Below are positions 40,931 to 49,671 of a stretch of DNA of 64,000 bases, in pieces. Numbering within the stretch: position 1 is the first letter of the stretch; every line of letters begins with the position of its first letter. The notes below the pieces were generated by a model. The model worked only from the letters and a program-made list of their open reading frames with translations. It had not been told where the DNA came from and made no database searches. The position numbers and the translations under genes were made by a program. Origin of the DNA: Aureimonas sp. Leaf324 (lineage in GTDB: Bacteria; Pseudomonadota; Alphaproteobacteria; Rhizobiales; Rhizobiaceae); NCBI RefSeq assembly GCF_001423245.1, contig NZ_LMOH01000023.1, forward strand, positions 207,831 through 271,830, read 5' to 3'.

Positions 40931-41515
40931 ATGAGCGAGGCGAAGGCCAGGATCTGGAAGCTTTCCGAGTTCCTCCTCTGGGAAGAGGGACAGGAGCGGC
41001 GCTTTGAGCTGGTCGAGGGCCAGGCGGTTCTCGTGGCGGGGGGCACCCAGGCCCACGCGCTCATCGCAGCCAACATCGTCTCGAGCCTCCGCCCGCTCCT
41101 GCGCGGCTCGCCGTGCCGCCCCGGCGGCTCGGATCTGCGCATCCCCATCGTCGAGACCGGCAACGTCCGCTATCCCGACGTCACGGTCGACTGCGGTCCC
41201 TTCCGGCCCGAGGCGCACGACGCCTCGGAGCCGCGCGTCGTCTTCGAAGTTCTGTCTCAGTCGACGGGGTGGTACGACCAGACGCGCAAGCTTCGCGATT
41301 ACGAGCGCGTGCCCTTCATCCGTCAGTACATCTGCGTTTCCCAGTCGGAACTCCGGGTGAGCCTCTGGCTCCGCGACGAAGGCAACAGACTGGTGCCTCA
41401 GGACGACGTGCTTGCCGGCAGCGTCGCGATCGATCTCGACGGGTATTCGCTCGATTTGCCGCTGGCCGATATCTATGACGGGACGGGCCTTTTGCCGGCA
41501 CAGCGGCTGGCCTGA
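40931..41515 (+). CDS. Uma2-family (DUF820) putative restriction-fold endonuclease
   Basis: A 194-residue protein of the Uma2 family: LWEEGQERRFELVEGQ at the N terminus, then NVRYPDVTVDCGPF and VVFEVLSQSTGWYDQTRKLRDYERV, which carry the PD-(D/E)XK-like Asp and Glu residues. Uma2 proteins are widespread in cyanobacteria and sporadic elsewhere; activity and target are uncertain. It follows greA after only 13 bases and precedes a glycosyltransferase by 8 bases, so it has entered the greA transcript. Confidence 0.88.
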   Translation: MSEAKARIWKLSEFLLWEEGQERRFELVEGQAVLVAGGTQAHALIAANIVSSLRPLLRGSPCRPGGSDLRIPIVETGNVRYPDVTVDCGPFRPEAHDASEPRVVFEVLSQSTGWYDQTRKLRDYERVPFIRQYICVSQSELRVSLWLRDEGNRLVPQDDVLAGSVAIDLDGYSLDLPLADIYDGTGLLPAQRLA

Positions 41516-41523
41516 ATCGACGC

Positions 41524-42588
41524 GTGGCTCCTCCCGAAGTATCCCCGTCCGACATCCTCGTCGTCGCCCCCAATTTCAAGCGCCGCCTGTCGGGCGTCAC
41601 CTCGACCATCATCCAGCTCGTGCCGGAACAGGCCAAGCGACTGCCGATCGCCGCCCTCGGTCCGGGCCTCCCCGAACACCTGCCGAAACTGCGCTGGCGC
41701 GATCTCCTCCGGTTCCGGCACCGGCCGAACGGCCGGCCGTTCCGTATCTGGCATGCCCGCCGCAACGTCGAGATGCTGCCCGGCATCGTTCTGCGCGACG
41801 TCCTGCGCATGCCGCTGCGCCTCGTCTTTACCTCCGCCTCGCAGCGCCGCCACACCGGCTACACGCGCTGGCTGATCGACCGGATGGACGCGGTGATCGC
41901 GACCTCGGCGCGCTCGGGCGCCTATCTCACCGTGCCCCACACGGTGATCCACCACGGCATCGACCTCGCCCGCTTCCGCCCCCATCCCGAAGGCGCGGCG
42001 GCCGCGCGCGGCGAGATTGGCCTCGACCCGGCCCGACGCACCGTCGGCTGCTTCGGCCGCGTGCGGCACCAGAAGGGCACCGATCTCTTCGTCGACGCGA
42101 TGATCGCGCTCCTCCCTCGCCGCCCCGGCTGGCAGGCCGCTGTCGCCGGCCGCGCGACCGCCGAGCACATCGCCTTCGAGGCCGAACTGAAGCGCAAGGT
42201 CGCGGCCGCCGGTCTCTCGGACCGCATCCTCTTCGTCGGCGAGCATCGCGACATCGAGCGCTGGTACGAGGCGCTCGACCTCTTCGTCGCGCCCCAGCGC
42301 TGGGAGGGTTTCGGCCTGACGCCGATGGAGGCCATGTCCTGCGGCGTGCCCGTGGTGGCCGCCGATGTCGGCGTCTTCTCCGACGTCGTGACGGACGGAT
42401 GCGGCACGATCGTCCCGTCGAACGACCTGCCGGCGCTGACGGCCGCCATCGAACCCTTCCTCGACGACGAGCCACGCCGCACAACGGCGGCCGACGCCGC
42501 CCTCGCCAAGGCCCGCACCGAGTTCGCTCTCGCCCGCGAAGCCGACGAGATCATCGCCGTCTACGAAGGCTTGTGGGCATCCAGTTGA
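41524..42588 (+). CDS. lpsB: LPS core glycosyltransferase, GT4 family (LpsB/LpcC-like)
   Basis: A 354-residue GT-B glycosyltransferase. N-terminal part: SDILVVAPNFKRRLSGVTSTI; C-terminal donor-binding part: GCFGRVRHQKGTDLFVDAM, LFVGEHRDIERWYEALDLFVAPQRWEGFGLTPMEAM, the EGFGLTPMEA motif being the GT4 E(x)7E site. The sequence type and its position behind greA match the mannosyltransferase LpcC/LpsB that builds the rhizobial LPS core. GTG 41524 is the first start in frame. The 3' end overlaps a small AT-richer ORF on the other strand. Confidence 0.88.
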   Translation: MAPPEVSPSDILVVAPNFKRRLSGVTSTIIQLVPEQAKRLPIAALGPGLPEHLPKLRWRDLLRFRHRPNGRPFRIWHARRNVEMLPGIVLRDVLRMPLRLVFTSASQRRHTGYTRWLIDRMDAVIATSARSGAYLTVPHTVIHHGIDLARFRPHPEGAAAARGEIGLDPARRTVGCFGRVRHQKGTDLFVDAMIALLPRRPGWQAAVAGRATAEHIAFEAELKRKVAAAGLSDRILFVGEHRDIERWYEALDLFVAPQRWEGFGLTPMEAMSCGVPVVAADVGVFSDVVTDGCGTIVPSNDLPALTAAIEPFLDDEPRRTTAADAALAKARTEFALAREADEIIAVYEGLWASS

Positions 42589-42884
42589 TTTCGAACGTGC
42601 TGGTTTCGTTCCTGGATCTCGCCCTCCGAGAGAACCGTGCCGAATGCGTTCACTTTGATTCTGGCTGCCAACATCTGCTCCGCGCCGAGATCGACCTCCA
42701 ACAGCAAAATCAGATACTTCTCGTTCCGAACTCCCACGACATTACGTCTGTTCTTTGGCCTGTAGATCGTCCCCAGTAAGCAGTGAGAAACTCCATTTCC
42801 GGTCTCGATCTGGCATTCCACATGACGATACTGGTCGAATTCGACATGATCCGGGATGCCTTCGAAACGGAAGAACTGGATCAT
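42561..42884 (-). CDS. Small hypothetical protein, 107 aa, in an AT-richer patch
   Basis: Unrecognised protein, with IETGNGVSHCLLGTIYRPKNRRNVVGVRN and EKYLILLLEVDLGAEQML in the middle, suggesting a small beta-rich fold. ATG 42884 has GGAGGG nine bases upstream; an in-frame ATG at 42938 has a poor site. Base composition is lower in GC than its neighbours, and it overlaps the lpsB-like 3' end by 28 bases on the opposite strand. Probably acquired; function unknown. Confidence 0.6.
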   Translation of the reverse strand: MIQFFRFEGIPDHVEFDQYRHVECQIETGNGVSHCLLGTIYRPKNRRNVVGVRNEKYLILLLEVDLGAEQMLAARIKVNAFGTVLSEGEIQERNQHVRNQLDAHKPS

Positions 42885-42953
42885 GTATGTGTTCCCTCCA
42901 ATAGGGAAGAAATCGATGTCCCGCGACCTCAGATCCATGGATCTAACACGCCC

Positions 42954-43742
42954 CTAAACAAAGTCGTTCCAGTCTAACGTCGTCCGCTCGTATCGCGCCA
43001 TGCCCAGCCGCATCAGGTGATAGCGCGTGAGCCCGACCTGTGTGCCGATCCTGCGGAGGAGAAACGGCCAGTTCTCGCGGCGGAGGCTGGAGCGCTTGCG
43101 GACGGCCTGGATGGACGTCGCCGGATCGACGCCGGCCTTCAGCCCCCGCGCCTCCAGGATATGCGCCTGCACCACAAGCGCCGGCTCCGCCTGCCAGGAG
43201 ACGAGCCCGGCGAATCCATGCAGGAAGGCGTCGACCGGTGCCGCCCCACGCCGCTCGGTGCGTTCGAGCAGCTTGACCGCCCCCGACGGCCAGAGGAGGT
43301 AGCCGGCCGAGCCCGACTTGTCGCGATACATGCGTCGCACAGCAAAGCCGCCGCCGCCGAGCACCGTCGCCCGCCGCGCCGCGAAGCGCTTGCGGTCGAA
43401 GCTCTCGAGGTTGAGGAAGTCCGCGCCCTTGAAGGTCGTCAGCGCCGGCAATGCGGCCCCGATCCGCCGCGAGAGGACCGCGTCGTCCTCCAGAACCAGC
43501 ACCGGCCCGCTCGCCCGCGCAACCTCTTGCCAGATCGCGTGATGCGACAGGAAGCAGCCGAGCTCCGGCCCGCTCAGGGGCCGCTCCCAGCGCCCGTTCA
43601 GCCGCGCGTCCACGTCGGCGGAGATGTCGCCCGTCTCCACCGCCCGCACGCGCTGGAGCACCAGGCCGAGCCGCACCCCTTGCGCCTCCATGAAGGCGCG
43701 GCGCTCCACCGCCCGGTCGAGATTGATGAACACCACCCGCAT
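42954..43742 (-). CDS. LPS glycosyltransferase, GT25 family
   Basis: A 262-residue GT25 enzyme: MRVVFINLDRAVERRAFM at the start, SGPELGCFLSHHAIWQEVARA, and the DXD-like VLVLEDDAVLS that binds the nucleotide sugar and metal. These enzymes add galactose or glucose to LPS core. It overlaps the TrkH stop by one base (TGATG), so it is translated from the trkH message; with the LpsB-like gene next door it likely belongs to core-oligosaccharide assembly. Confidence 0.9.
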   Translation of the reverse strand: MRVVFINLDRAVERRAFMEAQGVRLGLVLQRVRAVETGDISADVDARLNGRWERPLSGPELGCFLSHHAIWQEVARASGPVLVLEDDAVLSRRIGAALPALTTFKGADFLNLESFDRKRFAARRATVLGGGGFAVRRMYRDKSGSAGYLLWPSGAVKLLERTERRGAAPVDAFLHGFAGLVSWQAEPALVVQAHILEARGLKAGVDPATSIQAVRKRSSLRRENWPFLLRRIGTQVGLTRYHLMRLGMARYERTTLDWNDFV

Positions 43743-45163
43743 CAGTCCCTCCAGAAACCCGGCGACAGGATCACGAGCACGGTGACGATCTCGAGCCGCC
43801 CGATCAGCATCAGGAACGACAGGATCCAGAGCGCGGGCGCCGACAGCGAGGAGAAGTTGCCCGCCGGCCCGACGACCTGCCCGAAGCCCGGGCCCACATT
43901 GCCGACCGCCGTCAGCGAGGCGGAGAAGGCGGTCAGGAGTTCGAGCCCGCAGATCGACAGCGCCGTGGTGCCGAGAAGCAGCGACAGGAAGAACAGGAAG
44001 ATGAAGATCGTGACGCTCTGCAGCGTCTCGATCGAGATGTCGTCGTGGCCGTATTTCAGCCGCTGCACGGAATGGGGCCGGATGACGCGCGCGAAGTTCG
44101 CCCGCATCAGCGCGTAGAGGATGATGATCCGGTTGACCTTGATGCCGCCGGCCGTCGACCCGGCGCAGCCGCCGATGAACATGGCGAGGAAGAAGATGCC
44201 GATCGCCGCGTTCGACCAGAGCGTGAAGTCCTCAGAGACGAAGCCGGTGGTGGTGATGACCGACACGAGGTTGAAGGTGGACGACAGGAGCGCCTCGTCG
44301 ATCGGCACCTCGTTGATCAAGACGCGCGTCACCGCGAGCGCCAGCGAAAGGACGACGCAGAGCACGAGGAACAGGACGACCTGCGGATCGCGCCAGCGCT
44401 GGAAGCGCCGGGGCAGGAAGATGCGGATGTAGAGCACGAAGGGCAGCGAACCGGCGATCATGAACACCGTCGCCACCATCAGGATCGCGTCGCTCTGGAA
44501 GAAGCCGAGGCTCTCGTCATGGGTGGAGAAGCCGCCCGTCGCGAGCGTCGACATCGCGTGGTTGAACGCGTCGAAGAGGCTCATGCCGAGCGCGAAATAG
44601 AGCATCGCGCAGACCAGCGTCATCACGCCGTAGACGGCGACGATGCCGGAGGCGAGCTGGCTGACGCGCGGCAGGAGCTTGCCCGAGCGGTCGGAGCTCT
44701 CCAGCTGGAAGAGCGCCATGCCGCCGACGCGCAGCGACGGCAGGATCAGGAGCGCCATGCCGATGATCCCGATACCGCCGAGGAAATTGAGGAGCGAGCG
44801 CCAGAGGAGCAGCCCGCGCGGCAGGGCGTCGAGGCCGGACAGCGCCGTCGCGCCGGTCGTGGTCAGCCCCGACATCGCCTCGAACACGGCAGCCGCAAAC
44901 GACAGTTCGGTCTCGGCGAAGTAGAGCGGCAGCGACGCCGTGACGGTCGAGACCAGCCAGATCGTCGTCACCAGCAGGAACCCGAAACGCGGTGTCGGAC
45001 GCACGCTCGCGCCGCGCGTGGCGACCGCGATCAGCGTGCAGACCGCGCCGACGACGCCGCCCGTACCGACGAAGACGACCCAGTCGCGGTTGCCGTCGGA
45101 CAGGTCGACCAGCGCCGGCAGCAGCATCGCCCCCGACAGGATCAGCCCGAAGATCGCGGCCAC
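43742..45163 (-). CDS. trkH: TrkH-family potassium uptake protein
   Basis: A 473-residue integral membrane protein with the four selectivity-filter repeats of Trk/Ktr transporters: SGLTTTGATAL, STLATGGFSTHD, SVITTTGFVSED and SLTAVGNVGPGFGQ. About ten to twelve hydrophobic segments are visible. The first available start is GTG 45163, since the frame closes at a stop about 80 bases upstream. It needs a TrkA-type regulator, which is not in this window. Confidence 0.93.
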   Translation of the reverse strand: MAAIFGLILSGAMLLPALVDLSDGNRDWVVFVGTGGVVGAVCTLIAVATRGASVRPTPRFGFLLVTTIWLVSTVTASLPLYFAETELSFAAAVFEAMSGLTTTGATALSGLDALPRGLLLWRSLLNFLGGIGIIGMALLILPSLRVGGMALFQLESSDRSGKLLPRVSQLASGIVAVYGVMTLVCAMLYFALGMSLFDAFNHAMSTLATGGFSTHDESLGFFQSDAILMVATVFMIAGSLPFVLYIRIFLPRRFQRWRDPQVVLFLVLCVVLSLALAVTRVLINEVPIDEALLSSTFNLVSVITTTGFVSEDFTLWSNAAIGIFFLAMFIGGCAGSTAGGIKVNRIIILYALMRANFARVIRPHSVQRLKYGHDDISIETLQSVTIFIFLFFLSLLLGTTALSICGLELLTAFSASLTAVGNVGPGFGQVVGPAGNFSSLSAPALWILSFLMLIGRLEIVTVLVILSPGFWRD

Positions 45164-45252
45164 ATGGCTGATGGTCCTGACGATGGCCCTGCTTCCCCGA
45201 CGAGCGGCCGCGCCGCCCCGCCGGCCGAACCTTCCCTGCTTCTAGAGGTCGG

Positions 45253-45284
45253 GGCGCGGGGGAGACAAGCCGTCCCCCCGCGCC
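45253..45284 (-). terminator. GC-rich hairpin behind the ABC exporter gene
   Basis: An 11-bp stem with one bulge (GGCGCGGGGGA with TCCCCCCGCGCC) directly behind the stop of the exporter at 45292. It lacks a T-run on the minus strand, so termination strength is doubtful. Confidence 0.4.
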
Positions 45285-45291
45285 GCCGCGA

Positions 45292-47082
45292 TCATCCCCC
45301 GATCATGCCGGCCGACTGCTGCTCGACCAGCGCGCGGTAGAGGCCGCCGGAGCGCAGCATCAGCTCGGCCGGCGCGCCGTCCTCGACGATCCGCCCCCGG
45401 TCGAAGACGAGGATGCGGTCGAGCGAGCGTACGGTCGACAGCCGATGCGCGATGACGAGCGCGGTGCGGCCCGCCATCAGCCGCTCGGTCGCCGCCTGGA
45501 TGAGGTGCTCGGACTGCGAATCCAGCGCCGAGGTCGCCTCGTCGAGGACGAGGATCGGCGCATCCGCCAGGAAGGCGCGGGCGAGCGCGATGCGCTGGCG
45601 CTCGCCGCCAGAGAGCTTCACGCCCCGTTCGCCGACCAGCGTGTCGTAGCCGTCGGGCATCCGGGCGATGAAGGCATCGGCATGGGCGAGCCGCGCCGCC
45701 GCCTCGATCTCCTGGCGCGTCGCCTCCGGCCGGGCATAGGCGATGTTCTCGGCGAGCGTCCGGTGAAACAGGATCGATTCCTGCGGCACCACCGCGATCC
45801 GCCGCCGCAGCGAGACCTGAGCGACCGCGGCCACGTCCTGCCCATCGACGAGCACCCGGCCGCCCGCCACGTCGTGCAGCCGCTGGATGAGCTTGACGAA
45901 GGTCGTCTTGCCCGACCCCGAGGGCCCGACCAGCCCGACGCGCTGTCCGGCCGGAATCGCGACCGACAACCCGTCATAGAGCGGCGTCGCGTGGGCGCCG
46001 TAGTGGAAGCGCACGTCCTCGAAGCGGATCGCGCCCGGCCCCGGCACGATGGCGGGCGCGTTCGGGGCATCGCGCACCTCCGGCCGTTCGTCGTGGAGAT
46101 CGACCAGCTCCTCCAGTTCGTTGACCGAGCGCTGGAGGTTGTTGACGTGCATGCCGATGTCCCGGAGGTAGCCGTGCAGCACGAAGTAGGTCGTCAGGAT
46201 GTAGGTGACGTCGCCGGGCGAGGCCTCGCCGCGCCACCACAGGAGGACGGCGACCCCCGCGATGCCGATGCGGATGCCCCAGAGCACGACCGTCTGCAGC
46301 GTGCCCAGCCAGGTGCCGCGCATCCAGGTGCGACGCGTGCCGATCGCCCAGGCCCCGAGCGCCTCGCCGAGCCGCGCCTCCTCGCGCGCCTCCGCGCCGA
46401 ACGCCTTGACGACGCCGTTGCAGGCGAGGGCGTCGGCGATGACGCCGCCGACCCGCGTGTCGAGCCGGTTGGAGATGCGCGAGATCGGCGCGACCCAGCG
46501 CGTCGACAGGACGACGGTCATCGCGACGTAGAGGACGGCGCCGGTTCCCATCGCGAGCCCCATCACCGGCCACTGCGCGCTGAGGAGCGCCACGGTCCCG
46601 ACCAGCATCACCATCGAGGGCAGGAGCGCCAAGAGCAGGATGTCGTGCAGGAGGTCGAGCGCCCACATGCCGCGCGTGATCTGCCGCACCACCGAGCCGG
46701 AGAAGCTGTTGGCGTGCCAGCTGGCGGAGAAGTGCTGCACCCGGCCGAACGTCCCCTCCCCGACGCGCCGCATGATGCGCAGCGTCATCGGCACGACGCT
46801 CGCCCAGGCGCAGTGGCGGGCCGCGACGAAGACGATCCCGAGCGCGGCCATCGCGCCGAGCGCCTGCAGCGCCGGGCCGAGCTCGCGCGTCTCGCCGGTC
46901 GCCGACAGCGCATCGACGAGGCGGCCGGCGTAGAACGGGATCAGGATGTCGGCGAGCGTCGCCAGCGTGATGCAGCCGGCGACCGAGAACGCCAGCGGGC
47001 GCTCGTCCCGCCAGTTGGCGACGGTGAAGGATAGCGTTCTGCGGATCGCGCCCGCACGATCGGCCTTGGTGGTCACGGACAT
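45292..47082 (-). CDS. ABC exporter, fused membrane and ATPase domains
   Basis: A 596-residue half-exporter. Six membrane segments occupy about residues 30-310; the ATPase domain has Walker A VGPSGSGKTTFVKL, Q-loop ESILFHRTL, signature LSGGERQRIALARAFL, Walker B ILVLDEATSALD and the switch His in VIAHRLSTV. It resembles the NdvA/MsbA type that exports glucans or lipids, but the membrane part does not define the substrate. It begins about 120 bases after a 20-codon leader ORF. Confidence 0.88.
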   Translation of the reverse strand: MSVTTKADRAGAIRRTLSFTVANWRDERPLAFSVAGCITLATLADILIPFYAGRLVDALSATGETRELGPALQALGAMAALGIVFVAARHCAWASVVPMTLRIMRRVGEGTFGRVQHFSASWHANSFSGSVVRQITRGMWALDLLHDILLLALLPSMVMLVGTVALLSAQWPVMGLAMGTGAVLYVAMTVVLSTRWVAPISRISNRLDTRVGGVIADALACNGVVKAFGAEAREEARLGEALGAWAIGTRRTWMRGTWLGTLQTVVLWGIRIGIAGVAVLLWWRGEASPGDVTYILTTYFVLHGYLRDIGMHVNNLQRSVNELEELVDLHDERPEVRDAPNAPAIVPGPGAIRFEDVRFHYGAHATPLYDGLSVAIPAGQRVGLVGPSGSGKTTFVKLIQRLHDVAGGRVLVDGQDVAAVAQVSLRRRIAVVPQESILFHRTLAENIAYARPEATRQEIEAAARLAHADAFIARMPDGYDTLVGERGVKLSGGERQRIALARAFLADAPILVLDEATSALDSQSEHLIQAATERLMAGRTALVIAHRLSTVRSLDRILVFDRGRIVEDGAPAELMLRSGGLYRALVEQQSAGMIGG

Positions 47083-47201
47083 GGCTCGACTACGGCAACG
47101 GATGCCGTCCCTGCCCCACGCGGCGCATCAAGGGCGCCTCGGAGCGTTCGATCGGAAGGAAGTGGCCGGCGGAACCGGCGCGACGGGTGGCGGAGGAGCG
47201 C

Positions 47202-47264
47202 TCAGGCCTGAGGCGGGAGCGGTCGCAGTCCGGCAGGGCGAAGGATCGACGGATGGATGTTCAT
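47202..47264 (-). CDS. Candidate 20-aa leader peptide upstream of the ABC exporter
   Basis: ATG at 47264 follows GGGAGGG five bases upstream, one of the strongest ribosome-binding sites in the window. It opens the short frame MNIHPSILRPAGLRPLPPQA and stops at 47202. The peptide is Pro/Arg-rich with a PLPP run that could slow ribosomes. Its place, between the divergent promoter region and the exporter start (47082), suggests a regulatory upstream ORF. Confidence 0.45.
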   Translation of the reverse strand: MNIHPSILRPAGLRPLPPQA

Positions 47265-47356
47265 GCGCCCTCCCTTCGGGTTCGTCGCGGAAAGAGCGGG
47301 GACCATAGCGACGGGGCCGAATCGCGTCCAGCCCGCGCGGCGTTCGATGGGGATGT

Positions 47357-47372
47357 GTTGCGCGGGCGCAAC
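47357..47372. promoter_or_regulatory. Perfect palindrome in trxB/exporter divergent region
   Basis: GTTGCGC-GG-GCGCAAC, 16 bases, lies about 92 bases before trxB and 93 bases before the leader ORF. A nearby GTGTTGTG (47379-47386) resembles a further half-site. It is a candidate operator shared by both directions. No regulator can be named. Confidence 0.4.
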
Positions 47373-47464
47373 GGATCGTGTTGTGGGCTTGCCGCCGGTG
47401 ATCTATTGAAGACGACAAGGGTTGCGCCCATGTCCGGCGCGGTATCGGAAGCCAGAGTCTCGTC

Positions 47465-48436
47465 ATGACCCAGCGCCACGCGGAAATTCTCGTCATCGGC
47501 TCCGGCCCGGCCGGATACACGGCCGCGATCTATGCCGCGCGCGCCATGATGAAGCCGCTGCTCGTCGCCGGCCTGCAGGAGGGCGGACAGCTCACCATCA
47601 CCTCCGACGTGGAGAACTATCCCGGCTATCGCGACCCGATCGCCGGCCCGTTCCTGATGGAGGAGATGAAGCAGCAGGCGCTCAACGTCGGCGCCGAGAT
47701 GGCGGCCGACCTGATCGTCGAGGCCGACCTCTCGCGCCGCCCGTTCTCGTTCCGCGGCGACAGCGGCACGACCTACACGGCGGATGCCGTCATCATCGCG
47801 ACCGGCGCGCAAGCGCGCTGGCTCGGTCTCGAATCGGAAGCCGCCTTCCAGGGCTTCGGCGTCTCGGCCTGCGCCACCTGCGACGGCTTCTTCTATCGCG
47901 GCAAGGACGTGGTGGTGGTCGGCGGCGGCAACACGGCGGTCGAGGAAGCGCTGTATCTCTCGAACATCGCCAAGTCCGTCACCGTGGTGCACCGTCGCGA
48001 CGGGTTCCGTGCCGAGCGCATCCTGCAGAACCGCCTGTTCGCCAAGGACAACGTCGAGGTCGTCTGGAACGCGGAGGTCGCCGAGGTGCTCGGCAACCTC
48101 AAGCCGATGAAATCGGTGACGGGCGTGCGGCTGCGCGATCGCATGTCGGGAGAGACGCGCGACATCGCGACCGACGGTGTCTTCGTCGCCATCGGCCATG
48201 CGCCCGCGACCGAGGTCTTCGGCAACCAGCTTCGCCAGAAGGATGGCGGCTACCTCTGGGTCGAGCCGGGCACGACGCGCACCTCGATCGAGGGCGTGTT
48301 CGCGGCCGGCGACGTCGCGGACGACGTGTTCCGGCAGGCGGTCACCGCGGCCGGCCTCGGTTGCATGGCGGCGCTCGAGGCCGAGCGCTGGCTGACCGCG
48401 CAGGCCGTCACCGAAACGCGGCAAGCCGCCGAATAA
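47465..48436 (+). CDS. trxB: Thioredoxin-disulfide reductase
   Basis: A 323-residue FAD/NADPH enzyme that reduces thioredoxin. FAD-binding IGSGPAGYTAAIYAARA is at the N terminus, the redox pair CATC at residues 136-139 in SACATCDGFFY, NADPH-binding VVGGGNTAVEEALYL, and the C-terminal GVFAAGDVADDVFRQAVTAAG. The LysR gene follows after 38 bases, the order seen in other Rhizobiales. Confidence 0.96.
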   Translation: MTQRHAEILVIGSGPAGYTAAIYAARAMMKPLLVAGLQEGGQLTITSDVENYPGYRDPIAGPFLMEEMKQQALNVGAEMAADLIVEADLSRRPFSFRGDSGTTYTADAVIIATGAQARWLGLESEAAFQGFGVSACATCDGFFYRGKDVVVVGGGNTAVEEALYLSNIAKSVTVVHRRDGFRAERILQNRLFAKDNVEVVWNAEVAEVLGNLKPMKSVTGVRLRDRMSGETRDIATDGVFVAIGHAPATEVFGNQLRQKDGGYLWVEPGTTRTSIEGVFAAGDVADDVFRQAVTAAGLGCMAALEAERWLTAQAVTETRQAAE

Positions 48437-48474
48437 CGACGAACTCTTGAGGCTTCGGGGGAGGCTGCGGACCA

Positions 48475-49371
48475 ATGGCGCTCGACTGGGACAAGCTGCG
48501 GATCTTCCACGCAGCCGCCGAAGCCGGGTCGTTCACCCATGCCGCGAACAGCTTGAACCTGTCGCAGTCCGCGATCTCGCGTCAGGTGGCGGCGCTCGAG
48601 CAGGAGATCGGCGCGCCCCTCTTCCACCGGCACGCGCGCGGCCTCGTCCTCTCCGAGCCGGGTGAGCTCCTCTACCAGACCGCGACCGACGTCCTGAAGC
48701 GGCTGGAAACGGTGCGCATGCAGCTGACGGAAACGCGCGAGAAGCCGCAGGGCAAGCTGCGCGTCACCACCACGGTCGGCCTTGGCTCCGGCTGGTTGAC
48801 GCAGCGCGCGCAGGAGTTCCTGGAGCTCTATCCCGAGCTCGAGTTGCAGCTCGTCTTCGACAACGAGGAGATCGATCTGACGATGCGCAAGGCGGACGCG
48901 GCGATCCGCCTGCGCCAGCCGCAGCAGCCCGATCTCATTCAGCGCCGCCTCTTCACGGTGCATCTCCACGTCTATGCCGCGCCGAGCTACCTCGCCCGCT
49001 ACGGCACGCCGGAGACGAGCGACGATCTCGACCGGCACCGCATCATCACCTTCGGCGAGCCGGCGCCGAACTACCTGCGCAACCTCAACGCGCTGGAGAC
49101 CGCGGGGCTTCCCGAGGGCCAGAGCCGCGCGCCGATCCTCCAGATCAACAACCTGATGGCGATGAAGTCGGCGATCGAGCGCGGCATCGGCCTCGCCCTC
49201 CTGCCCGACTACATGATCGACAAGGACACGAAGCTGGTTCAGGTCCTGCCCGACCTCGACCTCGCGTCCTTCGACACCTACCTCTGCTATCCCGAACAGC
49301 TGCGCGACGCGGCCAAGCTGAAGGTCTTCCGCGATTTCCTGATCGGCAAAGCGCGCACCTGGTCCTACTGA
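48475..49371 (+). CDS. LysR-family transcriptional regulator
   Basis: A 298-residue LysR regulator: winged helix-turn-helix (DKLRIFHAAAEAGSFTHAANSLNLSQSAISRQVAALE) and a periplasmic-binding-like effector domain (GKLRVTTTVGLGSGWLTQRAQEFLELYPELELQL). It lies behind trxB, and an AbcR-like sRNA gene follows it. In Sinorhizobium the corresponding LysR gene borders the abcR genes and some relatives activate their transcription, so this may be the sRNA's activator. Confidence 0.9.
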   Translation: MALDWDKLRIFHAAAEAGSFTHAANSLNLSQSAISRQVAALEQEIGAPLFHRHARGLVLSEPGELLYQTATDVLKRLETVRMQLTETREKPQGKLRVTTTVGLGSGWLTQRAQEFLELYPELELQLVFDNEEIDLTMRKADAAIRLRQPQQPDLIQRRLFTVHLHVYAAPSYLARYGTPETSDDLDRHRIITFGEPAPNYLRNLNALETAGLPEGQSRAPILQINNLMAMKSAIERGIGLALLPDYMIDKDTKLVQVLPDLDLASFDTYLCYPEQLRDAAKLKVFRDFLIGKARTWSY

Positions 49372-49479
49372 CGTCGCTCGCGCGAGGGCACAAGGCTCCC
49401 AAACGTTGCATGCGCTCACCGCATGCCTGACATGTCGAATGAACGATGGTCCTGCGTCCTCGCTCCTCTATAACTCTTC

Positions 49480-49605
49480 TCAGTCGGGTCGCGGAGGGCT
49501 TACCTCCTCCCAAGCTGCTTCGCTCCCGACTGTTTCCTCCCAAGGGTTTGCTTTTTCGAAAGCCCCTTATTTTTCGGCCGGGTTCTTCGTGAGCCCGGCT
49601 TTTTT
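49480..49605 (+). ncRNA. abcR: AbcR-family (alpha-r15) trans-acting small RNA
   Basis: Three stem-loops are readable. SL1 is AGTCGGG (49482-49488) with CCCGACT (49525-49531), holding the CU-rich ACCTCCTCCCAAGC. A single-stranded TTTCCTCCCAAGG follows. SL2 is built on GCTTT-TTCG-AAAGC. SL3 is a terminator (49577-49599) followed by six T. The CTCCC motifs are those AbcR sRNAs use to mask ribosome-binding sites of ABC-transporter mRNAs, usually with Hfq. The place behind trxB-lysR fits. A CTATAA at 49468 is a likely -10; the exact 5' end is inferred. Confidence 0.72.
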
Positions 49606-49671
49606 CTTGCCCGCATCCCGGCGCCGCGCCGCCGTCACCGACCTTTCGTCGAATCGTCGTAAGGCTGCGCC

